Shown one piece after another: positions 9,228 to 19,200 of a stretch of DNA of 64,000 bases. The stretch is from Streptacidiphilus rugosus AM-16 (GTDB lineage: Bacteria; Actinomycetota; Actinomycetes; Streptomycetales; Streptomycetaceae): assembly GCF_000744655.1 (NCBI RefSeq), contig NZ_JQMJ01000004.1, forward strand, positions 1,364,001 to 1,428,000. Reading direction: 5' to 3'. The notes beneath the pieces are model-generated. The model worked only from the letters and a program-made list of their open reading frames with translations, made no database searches and had not been told where the DNA came from. The position numbers were made by a program, and so were the translations under genes. The first letter of the stretch is position 1. Every line of letters starts with the position of its first letter.

Positions 9228-12200
9228 GCACCGCCTGCTCCCCGCCGGGCTCCTCCGACCGATCGTCCGTGCGCGGGCGGCGGAAGACGCGGGTGGCGCT
9301 GACCGCGCCGTGGATCTCCGCGTCCTCCTCCTCGATCGCGGGCAGGCCGGGACGCAGGTGCTCCTCCACCGAGATGTACTTTAGCCCCGCGCGCAGGTCG
9401 GCGTCGTTGCGCAGCCGGATGATCAGCGGGAACTCGGCCAGCGCGGTCGTGTCGAAGAGACCCGTGGTGTAGATCAGCTGCACCCCGAGCGCGTCAGCGA
9501 CCGCGCGCTGGAGCTCCAGCAGGTAGGTCGCGTTGGCGCGGCCGATCGGGTTGTCGAGGAAGAGCGTGCCGGCGTGCCGCAGCTTGGCCTGGCCACGGTC
9601 GTTGGCGCGCAGCGCGGCCATCGTGCAGTAGAGCGCGATGGCGGCGGTGAGCAGCTGGCCGCCGGAGAACACGTCGGACATCTGACTGACCGACACCCGC
9701 TCGGCGCGCAGCACCGCGTCGGGCTTCAGGATCTCCACGGCCACCCCGCGCGGTTCCAGCGCCGCGTGGACCCCGCGCAGCAGCAGCGACATGCCGTCGC
9801 GGCGGTTCCAGTCGACGGCGGCCGAGGACGAGCCGGGGCCCTGACGCCTGACCGCCGCGCGGGTCGCCTCGTCGATCACCTCGCCCAGACGCTCCGTCAG
9901 CACCGCGTGGTCGGGCTCCTCGAAGCGGATCCGCAGGAACTCCTGGCCCGACCACTCCCCCAGCCCGTCGGGCAGCCGGGAGAGGCGCTGCGCGGCGCGG
10001 AGGGTGGCGAGCGAGGTCTCCACCAGACCCCGCAGCCGGTCCACGATGCTGTCGCGGTTCCGCTCCAGCTGGGTGAGCTCGTCGGTGAGCACCCGCAGCC
10101 GGGGCGCGAACGCGGCGGCCCACTGGGCGGCGTGCTCGGGCAGCACGGAGGCGGGCAGCTCGCGGATCTGCTGGCGGGCCGGGGTGCGCACCGCCTCGAA
10201 GCGGGTCGAGTTGGCGTGCCGGATCAGCGCGTCGCAGGCGTCGCGGACGGACAGGTCCGCGGCGGAGAGCTCGGCGCTCGCGCCGCGCAGCTGACGGCGG
10301 GCGTCGGCGGCCGCGTGGCGGGCCTCGACCAGCGTGCCGGTGACGGGGGCGGCCTGCTCGTCCTCCTCCGGCGTGGCGTCGGGGGCGGGCTCGCGCAGAC
10401 CGTCGCGGAGCTGCGCGGCCGTCTCCTCGAACTCGGCGGCGGCGTGCTGGGTGGCCTCCAGGCCGCGCAGCAGCTCGGCGTGGGCCGCGCGGCCCGCCTC
10501 CAGCGCGTCGCTGCGGCGGGCGAGTTCGGCGGTGGCGGCGCGGAGCAGGGTCTGCGCGTGCTCCTGGTCGGCAGGGACGAGCTCCTCGGGCAGCTCGGTG
10601 TGGGCCTGGCCGGAGGCGGGGGCGCTGCGCTCGGCCTCACCGCGCAGCCGGCCCAGCTGCTCGCTGGCGGCCGACGCCCGCGACTCGATCGTCTGGACCA
10701 GGTCCTCGGCGCGGGCGGCGGCCGCCTGACGACCGGGTCCGTCGGCGCCGTCGGGGCTGTTCAGCAGCTCCTCGGCGCGGACCCTGACCTTGTTGGTGAG
10801 CCGGTCGAGCTCGGCGCGGGCCCCGGACTCGTCGCTCTCGGCCCGGGCCTGTTCGGCGCGCAGGTCCGCGCCGACGCCGACCTTCTCGTAGAGCTGCGCG
10901 GCGACCCGGTGCGCCTCCCGCAGCGCGGGCAGCGACGCGGCGGGGACGTCCGCCGCAGCCCCGGCCAGGTCGGCCCCGGGCAGGTCGGAGCTGGGCAGTT
11001 CGGCGCGCTCGGCGCGCAGCGCGCGGACCGTGCGGCGCGCGTCGTCGGCGGCGCGCTGGGCGGCGCGGCGGTCCTCGTCGGCGGCCTGGGCGCGCTCGGT
11101 GCAGGCCTGCTGGCGCTGCTCGGCCTGGGCGGTCTCGTCGGCGACCTCGCGCAGCCGCGCCGTCCAGGCGGCGCGCTCGCGCAGCCGGTAGGCGAGCCCG
11201 GCCAGGGCGTCGGCCCGGCGGCGGGCCTGCTGGGCGGCCTCCAGCCTGGTCTCGCGCAGGCGGGCGGCGGAGGCGCGCTCCTGCTCGGCCTCGGTGTGCT
11301 CGGCGCGGGCGGTGCTGCGCTCGGCTCCGGCCGCCTCCAGCGCGGTGCGCGCGGCCTCGACCTCGGCGGTCAGCTCGGCGAGCCGCCCGGCCGGGCAGCC
11401 CGCACGCCAGGAGGTGAGCCGGCCGGCCAGTATCCGGTCGCCGCCGAGGCGGGCGGCGAGTGCGCGGATCTGCTCGTCACGGGCGGCCGCGCGGTCGCGC
11501 AGCTGGCGGCGCTCCTCGTCGGCGGCGGACTCGTCGTGCATGGCCGGGTTCGGCGGGACCAGGAAGACGCCTGAGCTCTCCTCCTGGGCGGGGGTGACCG
11601 GGCCGAGCAACGCGGCGGCCGTGCCCACGGCCACGGCGGAGCGCGGCAGCAGCGCGGCGGCGGCGAGGACCTCGCGGGCCCGCTCCAGGGTGGCCGGGTC
11701 GGTGACGATGACGCCGTCGACCAGCTGCGGGCGGGCGGCCAGGATCCGCTCGTGGTCGACCGGGTCGACGGACTGGGCCAGGTAGCGCCAGCCGGGGAGG
11801 GCGGGCACGCCGTGCTCGCCGAGGTACTCGACGGTGGCGAGCACGTCGGGGCCCGGCGGCAGCAGACCGCCGTCGCCGAGCGCGGAGAGGATCCGGGCGT
11901 CGTCGGCGGCCTGGGTGCGCAGCTCGAAGAGGGTGCGCTCGGCCGTGGAGACCGCGCCGTCGAGCTGTTCGCGCAGCGCGTCGGCGGCGGCGTCGAGCTG
12001 TTCCGGCGTCAGTTCGCCGTCGGCCGCGCCGAGGAGGGCGGCGACGCGGGGTTCGGCGGCGAGCAGGCCCAGGGCGTGGCGCTCCGCGCCGAGCGCGGTC
12101 TCGGCGGCGGCCAGCGCGTCGTGGGCGCGGGCGGCGCCGAGCTCCGCGCGGCTCTCGCGGGCCGCGGCCTCGCGGGAGCGGGCGGCCGCCTGCTCGGCGG

Positions 12201-13944
12201 CGGCGCGGGCCTGCTCCCACGCGCCGGTGACGGCCTTCTCGGCGTCGGAGGCCTCCAGCGCGGCGCGGGCCGGGTCCACCGCCTCGGGGTTGTCGGTGTC
12301 GCCGTTGGTGGTGTCGATCCAGCCGGACCGCACGGCCTGCTGGGTCTCCTGCTCCACCTCGGCGAGGCGCTGACGGAGGTGGTCGCCCTCGCTGCGGGCC
12401 TTCTGCGCGGCGATGGTGGCGGCGGTGGCGTCGCGGCGGGCGGCCTCGGCCTCGGCCTGCAGCGCCTGGGCGCGCTCCTCCTCGCTGTCCGCGCGCTCCT
12501 CCCCCGCCTCGGCGGCGGCCTCCAGGGCGCGCACCAGGGCGACGGCGGCCTTGGTCCGGGCGGCGAGCGCGGGCGCGGCGTCGCGTTCGGCCTCGCGGAT
12601 CGCGGCGCTGACCCTGGCCGCTCGGTCGGCGGCGGCGCGGTGGCGCAGCACCAGCTCGGTGGTCTGCCAGGCGGAGTGCAGGGTGCGGGCGTCGAGCAGT
12701 TCGCGGCGCAGCGCGGCGGCGTCGGCGGTGGCGTCGGCGAGCGCCAGGCTGGCGTGCCGGTGCGTCAGTTCGGCCGTGATCAGCGACTGCCGGGTGCGGG
12801 CGGTTTGCGCGTCGTCGGCGGCCTCGGCGGCGACGGCGACCTGCTCCTCCAGCTCGGCGGCGTGGCCGCGCTCGACGCCGGCGCGGGCGGAGAGCGAGCG
12901 GGAGAGCCGACGCGCGCGGCGCTCGGCTCCGCGGTGCGTCTCGCGGACGGACTCGCGTGCGGTGGCGGCCTCGGCGATGCGGTGCAGCATGTCGAGCGAG
13001 CCGCCGGTGAAGTCGCGTTCGGCGGTGAGCTCGGCCCGGCGGCCCAACTTGTTGGCGAAGCCGTGGACCAGGTCGGCCAGCCCGTCGGTGTCGCGGGTGT
13101 CGGTGACGGCGCGGAGCAGCAGGTCGGTGAAGTCCTTGTCGCTCCTGACCGCGAAGAGGCCGGCGGCCTCGCCCTCGTCGGCGTTCATCTCGCGCTGGTA
13201 GCGGAAGAGTTCGGGGTCGAGCCCGAGGCCGCCGAGGTGCTCGATCCAGCGCTCGTGGCCCTCCTCCCAGGTGATCTCCAGCTCGGGGGCGAGCTTGCCC
13301 GCCTCGGTGAGGGCGTCGCGGAAGCCCTTCATGGTGCGGCGGCGCCCGCGTGCGCTGACAGGGAGGGTGCGCGGCGAAGCCGCTCCCTCAAGGGTGGTGG
13401 CGGGCGACCGGCCGGCTTGGCCGGGGGCGGGCAGCAGCACGGCGCGTTCGGCGACGGGCAGCGAGTCGAGGCCGAGCGTCGGGCTGGGACGGAAGGAGTA
13501 CCAGGCCTCGGCGAACTTGCGCGGGTCGGAGGAGACCTGGCGACCGCGCCACTCACTGACCTTGCCGACGACGACCGTCTCGCCGGTGAGGGTGTGCTGC
13601 CACTCCAGGGCGACATGGCCGCAGTCGTCGGCCAGCAGGAACTTGCGCAGCACGCCGGAGCTGGCCCCGCCGAGGGTGTTGCGGTGGCCGGGCAGCATGA
13701 CCGAGAAGATCAGCTTCAGCAGGACGGACTTCCCGCCGCCGTTCTCCAGGAAGAGCACCCCGGCGGGCGCGGGGCGGCGGACCGGGCCGGACTCCTCCTC
13801 GTCGAAGAAGCCGGGCTGGCGCGGCGCCGGATCGGGGACGACGTCACCGACGGCGCTCAGGTCGAGCACGGTGTCGGCGTACCGCGCACCGGCAGGGCCG
13901 ATGGAGTACAGACGGACCCGGTTGAGCTCGTACACCTTGCGCAC
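9193..13944 (-). CDS. Giant SMC-like coiled-coil ATPase (MukB/JetC type)
   Basis: A 1583-residue P-loop ATPase with an RecF/SMC-like split head. The N-terminal head has Walker A as ENGGGKS (residues 67-73, with Leu where the first Gly/Ala usually stands). About 900 residues of Ala/Glu/Arg-rich heptads form two coiled-coil arms around a central hinge-like segment (about 690-860). The C-terminal head has the ABC signature FSGGQ (1426-1430) and a Walker B strand GTLFLDN with Asp1464 followed by Asn rather than Glu. This architecture is that of MukB, MksB and Wadjet JetC, which extrude or sense DNA. Possible kleisin and MukE-like partners lie at 20378-21874 and 19201-20067. A GTG start with AGGA four bases upstream is used. 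Not a TIGR02680-type protein as far as I can judge. Confidence 0.8.
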   Translation of the reverse strand: MRKVYELNRVRLYSIGPAGARYADTVLDLSAVGDVVPDPAPRQPGFFDEEESGPVRRPAPAGVLFLENGGGKSVLLKLIFSVMLPGHRNTLGGASSGVLRKFLLADDCGHVALEWQHTLTGETVVVGKVSEWRGRQVSSDPRKFAEAWYSFRPSPTLGLDSLPVAERAVLLPAPGQAGRSPATTLEGAASPRTLPVSARGRRRTMKGFRDALTEAGKLAPELEITWEEGHERWIEHLGGLGLDPELFRYQREMNADEGEAAGLFAVRSDKDFTDLLLRAVTDTRDTDGLADLVHGFANKLGRRAELTAERDFTGGSLDMLHRIAEAATARESVRETHRGAERRARRLSRSLSARAGVERGHAAELEEQVAVAAEAADDAQTARTRQSLITAELTHRHASLALADATADAAALRRELLDARTLHSAWQTTELVLRHRAAADRAARVSAAIREAERDAAPALAARTKAAVALVRALEAAAEAGEERADSEEERAQALQAEAEAARRDATAATIAAQKARSEGDHLRQRLAEVEQETQQAVRSGWIDTTNGDTDNPEAVDPARAALEASDAEKAVTGAWEQARAAAEQAAARSREAAARESRAELGAARAHDALAAAETALGAERHALGLLAAEPRVAALLGAADGELTPEQLDAAADALREQLDGAVSTAERTLFELRTQAADDARILSALGDGGLLPPGPDVLATVEYLGEHGVPALPGWRYLAQSVDPVDHERILAARPQLVDGVIVTDPATLERAREVLAAAALLPRSAVAVGTAAALLGPVTPAQEESSGVFLVPPNPAMHDESAADEERRQLRDRAAARDEQIRALAARLGGDRILAGRLTSWRAGCPAGRLAELTAEVEAARTALEAAGAERSTARAEHTEAEQERASAARLRETRLEAAQQARRRADALAGLAYRLRERAAWTARLREVADETAQAEQRQQACTERAQAADEDRRAAQRAADDARRTVRALRAERAELPSSDLPGADLAGAAADVPAASLPALREAHRVAAQLYEKVGVGADLRAEQARAESDESGARAELDRLTNKVRVRAEELLNSPDGADGPGRQAAAARAEDLVQTIESRASAASEQLGRLRGEAERSAPASGQAHTELPEELVPADQEHAQTLLRAATAELARRSDALEAGRAAHAELLRGLEATQHAAAEFEETAAQLRDGLREPAPDATPEEDEQAAPVTGTLVEARHAAADARRQLRGASAELSAADLSVRDACDALIRHANSTRFEAVRTPARQQIRELPASVLPEHAAQWAAAFAPRLRVLTDELTQLERNRDSIVDRLRGLVETSLATLRAAQRLSRLPDGLGEWSGQEFLRIRFEEPDHAVLTERLGEVIDEATRAAVRRQGPGSSSAAVDWNRRDGMSLLLRGVHAALEPRGVAVEILKPDAVLRAERVSVSQMSDVFSGGQLLTAAIALYCTMAALRANDRGQAKLRHAGTLFLDNPIGRANATYLLELQRAVADALGVQLIYTTGLFDTTALAEFPLIIRLRNDADLRAGLKYISVEEHLRPGLPAIEEEDAEIHGAVSATRVFRRPRTDDRSEEPGGEQAVLSAGASRPSSE

Positions 13945-14055
13945 TCATTCCTGTTCTCGATCGACAGGCGGGACCGCCTCGTCTCACCAGAGGATATCGA
14001 GTGACGCCGACAGTCCCCGCTCCCCGCGCGGAGGCGGGAGCACCGCAGAGACAGG

Positions 14056-14406
14056 TCACCGCAGGACGGCGAGCCACAGAACGGCCGTGGCCAGGGCCAG
14101 GCAGACGCCCGCGAAGGGGACGAGACGGTAGGCGCGGCGCGGGACGTGCGCGCCGACCGCGCCGAGGTAGTACAGGACGAGCCCGACCGTCGCCGCCCCT
14201 CCCAGGACGGGGACGCCGAGCAGCCCGAGCACCAGCCCCACCGCCCCGGCGACCTTCAGCGCGCCCAGCCAGGGGTGCCAGGACTGCGGGATCCCGAGCT
14301 CGGCCATGTTGGCGACGACGAACTCCGCCCGGGTGAAGTTCGCGGCGGCGCTCGCCGCGTTCACGACGACGAAGACGCCGGCGACGATCACGTATGCGGT
14401 GGACAC
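14056..14406 (-). CDS. DoxX-like membrane protein
   Basis: A 116-residue protein with four predicted hydrophobic helices, in the DoxX-like small membrane protein group (LGIPQSWHPWLGALKVAGAVGLVLGLLGVP is characteristic). Members are linked to redox or thiol-stress complexes, but a precise role is not established here. The GTG start at 14406 is chosen for its GGGAGGG ribosome-binding site; the upstream extension of the frame is Arg/Pro-rich and unlikely to be translated. It is divergent from a LysR gene 113 bases away, which is its likely regulator. Confidence 0.75.
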   Translation of the reverse strand: MSTAYVIVAGVFVVVNAASAAANFTRAEFVVANMAELGIPQSWHPWLGALKVAGAVGLVLGLLGVPVLGGAATVGLVLYYLGAVGAHVPRRAYRLVPFAGVCLALATAVLWLAVLR

Positions 14407-14519
14407 GTACCCTCCCTCGCCCGGCCGCGTGGCCCGCGGCGGTGCTTCCGATCTCGGTCGCCACCAGCCTGACGAGCCCTCAGTCCGCGGTCCAATAGCG
14501 GCTTCCATAACCTGGGGGC

Positions 14520-15440
14520 ATGGATGTCGACACCCGGCTGCTGCGCTCCTTCGCCGTCGTGGCCGCGGAGGGAAACCTCACCCGCGCGGCGGAGCGGCTG
14601 TTCGTCTCCCAGCCGGCCCTGACCAAACAGATCAGGCAGTTGGAGGCCCGGATCGGGGTGACCCTGTTCACCCGCTCGCGGACCGGTATGACGCTCACGG
14701 CGTCGGGGCAGGCGCTCGCCGGACGGAGCACCGCCCTGCTGGACGAACTGGACCGGGTGCTGCGCGAGACGAAGGCGGTCGCGAGCCGCGCCGCCCGCGT
14801 GCTGCGCGTCGGCTTCATCGCCAGCGCGGCCAACGAGGCCACGCCGCTCATCGTCGCGGGGTTCACCCGCCGCCGACCTGGCTGGCGGGCGGAGATGCGG
14901 CAGGCGGCCTGGTCCGACCCGAGCGCCGGTCTGTCCGGCGCGGAGGTCGACGTCGCCCTGGTCCGGCTCCCCTTCCCCGGTCAGGAGTCCCTGCGCGTGC
15001 GGACGCTGTTCGCCGAGCCCCGCTGCGTCGCGCTGGCCGACTCGCACCCGCTGGCGGCCCGCGAGGTGGTCCCCTTCCGGGAATTGTGGGACGAGCCGTT
15101 CGTGGCCGCACCGGCCGAGACGGGCGCCTGGCGGGCCTACTGGCTGGCCGTCGACGAGCGCGGGGGCCGGCCCGCGCGGATCGGCGCCGTCACCGAACAG
15201 CCCGACGAGTGGCTCAGCGCCATCGCCAACGGCTACGGCGTCGCCCTCGCTCCGGAGTCCACCGCGCGCTTCTACGCTCGGCCCGGCGTCACCTACCGCC
15301 CGCTCACCGGCGTCGGCCCGAGCCGCGTCGGGGTCGCCTGGGCCCCGGCCGACGACGCCGACCCCGTGGTCCAGGATTTCGTGCGGTGTTGCCAAGAGGC
15401 CTGCGGGGAGACCGCGGCCGTTCCCGACGCCATCGGGTGA
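14520..15440 (+). CDS. LysR-family transcriptional regulator
   Basis: A 306-residue regulator of standard LysR length. The N-terminal winged helix-turn-helix is textbook (NLTRAAERLFVSQPALTKQIRQLE, about 19-42). It is followed by a periplasmic-binding-protein-like effector domain beginning around residue 90 (VLRVGFIASAAN). It is divergent from the DoxX-like gene, the usual arrangement for a LysR regulator and its target. Two close ATGs exist; the first, at 14520, follows a GGGGGC run. Effector unknown. Confidence 0.92.
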   Translation: MDVDTRLLRSFAVVAAEGNLTRAAERLFVSQPALTKQIRQLEARIGVTLFTRSRTGMTLTASGQALAGRSTALLDELDRVLRETKAVASRAARVLRVGFIASAANEATPLIVAGFTRRRPGWRAEMRQAAWSDPSAGLSGAEVDVALVRLPFPGQESLRVRTLFAEPRCVALADSHPLAAREVVPFRELWDEPFVAAPAETGAWRAYWLAVDERGGRPARIGAVTEQPDEWLSAIANGYGVALAPESTARFYARPGVTYRPLTGVGPSRVGVAWAPADDADPVVQDFVRCCQEACGETAAVPDAIG

Positions 15441-15452
15441 GGCCCGGCCGGC

Positions 15453-17569
15453 TCAGGCCGAAGGACGGGCGGGGTCGGCGCCGCCGGAACGGTCCGCGAC
15501 CGGCTGCGCCTGGGCGATCAGCAGGGCCACGTCGTCGTGGTCGTCGGGATGGCGCAGGGCGTTCGCCAGCCACAGGCAGGACTCGGCGAGGGGCCGCCAC
15601 GGGTGGTCGAGTGCCTGCAGCAGGGCGTCGAGGCGGGCGTCGATGGGATCGCGCCGGGTCTCGACGAGGCCGTCGGTGTACAGGACCAGCCGGTCGCCGG
15701 GGTGCAGGTCGAAGGCGACGGTCTCGAAGGGGACGCCGCCCACGCCGAGGGGCGCGCCGGTCGGGAGGTCGAGGAGTTCGGGGGCCGGTCGGCGCGGGCG
15801 AGGACGGGGGGCAGGTGGCCCGCGTTGGCGATCCGGCACTGGTGGGCGGCCGGGTCGTAGACGGCGTAGAGGCAGGTGGCGATGTACCGTTCCAGCCCGC
15901 TGGTGATCTTGTCGAGGTGGGTGAGGACCTCGTGGGGCTCCAGGTCGAGGTCGGCGAAGGCGCAGGTCGCGGTGCGCAGTCGCCCCATCGTCGCGGCGGC
16001 GTCGATGCCGTTGCCCATGACGTCCCCGACCACCAGGGCGGTGCGCTCGCCCGGCAGGGGGATGATGTCGTACCAGTCGCCGCCGACCTGGTGGGCGGCC
16101 TGGGCCGGCTGGTAGTGGGCGGCGACCTCCAGGCCCACGAGTTCCGGAGGGGCGCCGGGGAGCAGGCTGCGCTGCAGGGTCTCCGCCACGTTGCGGACGC
16201 TCTGGTGCCAGCGCGCGTTGTCGATGGCGACGGCCGCGCGGGCGGCGAGCTCACCGGCCAGCAGGACGTCGTCGGCGTCAAAGGGCAGCGGGTTGTTCGC
16301 CCGCAGCATGTCGAAGGCGCCCAGGACCTCGTTGCGGGCGATCAACGGGACGGCCAGGTAGGAGTGGGCGCCGGCCGCCTCCAGCTGGGCGGCGGCCGGG
16401 CCGTCGCGGGCGATGCGCCGGAGGTCCTCCGGCCCGGCGTGGCTGACCAGCACCGGCCGCCCGGTGCGTACACAGCGGGTGATCAGGCGGTCCGCACCGT
16501 AGGTGGCCGGCTCGCCCACCGTGTCGGCCGCCGTGGCGGCCTCGGTCGGGTACGCGGCGGCGACGGCGAGCGCGCGGAACAGTTCCGGGCCGTCGTCGTC
16601 CGGTCGCCGGGCCGGCCGGAACTCCAGCACCGAGTCCAGCACGTCGACCGCGGCCAGGTCCGCGAGATCGGGCACGGCGGCTTCGGCGAGCTCCTGCGCG
16701 GTCTGCTCCACCTCCAGCGTGGTGCCGACCCTGGCGGACGCCTTCGCGATCAGCGCCAGCCGGCGTCGGGCCCGGTCCGCCTCGATGCCCGCCTGGTGGC
16801 GCTCGCTGACGTCGATCACCGATATCGCCACCCCGATCACCCGGCCGCCGGGGCCTTCGAGGCGGTAGGAGGAAACCGACCAGGCGTGGTCGTGGTCCGG
16901 GTCCGCGCGGGTTCGACCGACGGTGTACTGGTCCAGCAGCGGGGCTCCGGTGAGCAGGACGTGCCGCAGCCCCGACTCGACGGTGGTGGTGTCCAGGTGA
17001 GGCAGGACGTCCCGCAGCCGGCGGCCGAGGTGCTCTGCGGCGGGCACGCCGTTGATGCGCTCCAGGGCGGGATTGACCATCACGTAGCGAAGGTCGGCGT
17101 TCATCAGCGCGAGCCCGATGGGCGCCTGGGCGACCAGGCGCTGCGACAGCGCCAGCTCCGTCTCGACCCGCTGCAGGGTGCTGTGGTCGACGGCGATGCC
17201 CAGGGCGAACACCTCGCCGTCGGCGTTGGTCAGCCGCATGTTGCGGAACTCCACCAGCGGGGTGCTGCCGTTCTTGTGCCGGACCGGGAAGGCGCCCGCC
17301 CAGGACGAGCCGGTGGCCATGACCTCGGCGAACAGGCCGGCGACCAGTCCCAGATGGTCCTCGGGGACCAGGAGGGGACCGGCGAACCGGCCCAGCGCCT
17401 CGTTCGCGGTGTAGCCGAAGACCTCCTCCGCCTGGGGGCTCCAGAACACGATCCGCCCGCTCGTGTCGAGGACCACGGCGGCCACGTGGAGGAGGTCCAG
17501 CAGGGCGCCCGCGGGTGGCGGCCCTGCGGCTCGCGCGCCGTCGTCGGGGAGACGCCCGTCACCGCCCAT
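15453..17569 (-). pseudogene. PAS-PAS-GAF-PP2C (RsbU/SpoIIE-type) phosphatase with a one-base frameshift
   Basis: A sensor phosphatase: PAS domains at about 15-125 and 140-260, GAF at about 290-450, and a PP2C/SpoIIE phosphatase domain from about 470 (GGDWYDIIPL, VVGDVMGNGIDAA). Such proteins dephosphorylate anti-sigma-factor antagonists. After ANAGHLPPVLARADRPP the frame loses homology. The expected continuation (ELLDLPTGAPLGVGGVPFE, YTDGLVETR, DDVALLIAQ) is read in another frame down to the stop at 15453. Restoring one base around 15780-15790, beside a G5 run, would give a 705-residue protein of normal architecture. Without it the frame runs to 15518 with a nonsense tail. Either a sequencing error or a real mutation. 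Start has GGAGGG 7 bases upstream. Confidence 0.8.
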
Positions 17570-17898
17570 CCGTGTTCCCTCCGACCGGGGGTTTCCTCCA
17601 TGGTCCCCTTCCGCACCTGACCGCGCACGACCAGGCCTCCGGCCGGGTCCGGGTCACCCGGCCACGACCGGGCCCGGACGTCGGCGGCGGCCTGGGTCGG
17701 CGCGCCGGCTTCCGCCGACGGCGCGTCAGACGGAGGTGACCGTCCCGCTCCTCCACCGGAGTGGAGCTCGGCCCGCTGCTGCATGGCGGCGTCGCCTCCG
17801 GCACACGATGCCTGGGTGGTGGAGGGGATCGCGGAGGAGGGTGAGGGTCACCCTCCCGAACCGGCACCGTTGTGCCGGCCGACAGGTGAGGAGCAGGC
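17570..17898. other. Intergenic region between divergent phosphatase and ScyD-like genes
   Basis: No credible gene. It must hold the promoters of both divergent genes. A small hairpin, CTCCAC-CGGA-GTGGAG, sits at 17751-17766, and the GGTGAGGAG ribosome-binding site of the plus-strand gene is near its right end. No clear -35/-10 pair stands out. Confidence 0.5.
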
Positions 17899-19161
17899 AT
17901 GACACGAGGGCGCGCGTTGATGGCGGCCATGGCGACGACGGCGTTGGTCGGGGCGGCGGGCATGACGTCCGCACCGGCGGCGAGCGCCGCCAAGGCCACC
18001 CCCGACTCCGAGGCGAGGGTGTCGGTGGTGGCCGACCACCTGGGCAACCCACGCGGCCTGTCGGTGGCCCCGGACGGCGGCCTCTACCTCGCCGAGGCGG
18101 GATCCGGCGGCAGCGTCTGCGTGCCCGGGGGCGAAGCGGGCCAGACCTGCGTCGGGCTCACCGGCTCCTTCGACCGCGTCAGCGCCAAGGGCCAGGTCAA
18201 GCGCCTGGTCACCGGCCTGATCTCCGCCTCGGGTCCGGGTGGCGTGGCCGCCGAGGGCCCGGTCTCGGTCTCCCGCGGCAGGGACGACGGCTTCTTCGGG
18301 CTCTTCGGCCTGAGCTCCCACGAGGTGCCGCCCAAGGGCGCGATCCCCGACAACCTGCGGAACGCCGCCCTCGCCCAGCTCGGCCACCTCTTCCTGGTGG
18401 ACCACCGCGGCCGGACCAAGGACGTCTCCGACGTCGGCGACCAGGACTGGACCTGGACGTCCACCCGGGTCAACCTCGCTCCCCACGACTTCCCCGACGC
18501 CAACCCCAACGCGGTCCTCGCCTCCGAGGGGCACGTCTACGTGGCCGACGCCGGGGCCAACCTCCTGGCCGAGGTCCAGCGGCACGGAAAGGTGGACGTC
18601 CGGGCCTTCTTCCAGGTCCCGCCGAAGTCCGCGACCGACGCCGTGGCCACCTGTGTCAGCCGGGGCCCTGACGACGCGCTCTACGTCGGCGAGCTCCTGG
18701 GCGGCTCGCCCGCTCCCGGCCACGCCCGGGTGTGGCGCGTGGCCCCCGGCCACAAGCCCACCGTGTGGGCCACCGGCTTCACCACGATCCAGGGTTGCGG
18801 CTTCGGCCCCGACGGCTCCTTCTACGCCACCGAGTTCCAGACCCACGGGCTCAACCCGGGCCCGGGCGGGAACCCGGCGGGCGACGTGGTCCGCATCGAC
18901 CGGCACGGCCACCGCACCCGTCTCGGCGTGGGCAAGCTGTCCTTCCCGTCCGGCTTCGCCGCCGGCAAGGACGGTGCGATCTACGTCTCCAACTGCAGCA
19001 TCGCCCCGACCACGGGCATGGGCCCCGGCCTCTGCCCGACGGGCGGCCAGGTCGTCCGCATCGACCAGGAGGACTGCGACAACGCCCAGACCGCCGACGC
19101 CGGCGGGCAGGGAGTCGTCGGCCGGCCCTCCGTCGCCACCCGGAGGAACGACGGGAGCTGA
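17899..19161 (+). CDS. Secreted ScyD/ScyE-family beta-propeller protein
   Basis: A 420-residue exported protein. Its signal peptide has a basic start, hydrophobic MAAMATTALVGAAGM and an SAPAASAA cleavage region at about 30. The body shows repeated propeller blades (GNPRGLSVAPDGGLYLAEAG, GCGFGPDGSFYATEF, FPSGFAAGKDGAIYVSNC) typical of the ScyD/ScyE family, named after scytonemin-cluster proteins but widespread and functionally uncharacterised in actinomycetes. Four to six Cys residues could form extracellular disulfides. It is transcribed alone; a strong hairpin follows its stop and separates it from the convergent MukE-like gene. Confidence 0.85.
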   Translation: MTRGRALMAAMATTALVGAAGMTSAPAASAAKATPDSEARVSVVADHLGNPRGLSVAPDGGLYLAEAGSGGSVCVPGGEAGQTCVGLTGSFDRVSAKGQVKRLVTGLISASGPGGVAAEGPVSVSRGRDDGFFGLFGLSSHEVPPKGAIPDNLRNAALAQLGHLFLVDHRGRTKDVSDVGDQDWTWTSTRVNLAPHDFPDANPNAVLASEGHVYVADAGANLLAEVQRHGKVDVRAFFQVPPKSATDAVATCVSRGPDDALYVGELLGGSPAPGHARVWRVAPGHKPTVWATGFTTIQGCGFGPDGSFYATEFQTHGLNPGPGGNPAGDVVRIDRHGHRTRLGVGKLSFPSGFAAGKDGAIYVSNCSIAPTTGMGPGLCPTGGQVVRIDQEDCDNAQTADAGGQGVVGRPSVATRRNDGS

Positions 19162-19166
19162 GGCCC

Positions 19167-19190
19167 GAGCCGTGCGGTGACGCACGGCTC
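19167..19190. terminator. Bidirectional hairpin terminator between convergent genes
   Basis: GAGCCGTGCG-GTGA-CGCACGGCTC is a perfect 10-bp stem with a 4-base loop. It starts six bases after the ScyD-like stop and ends ten bases before the convergent gene's stop. There is no U-tract, but position and strength indicate a shared terminator. Confidence 0.75.
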
Positions 19191-19200
19191 CGGCCGGGGC

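Noticed and set aside
9574-14004. Very long plus-strand open frames (9574-11574 and 11752-14004) opposite the SMC-like gene
   Set aside because: They are mirror frames created by the strong codon bias of the coiled-coil gene: Gly/Ala/Arg/Val-rich, without domains or start signals.
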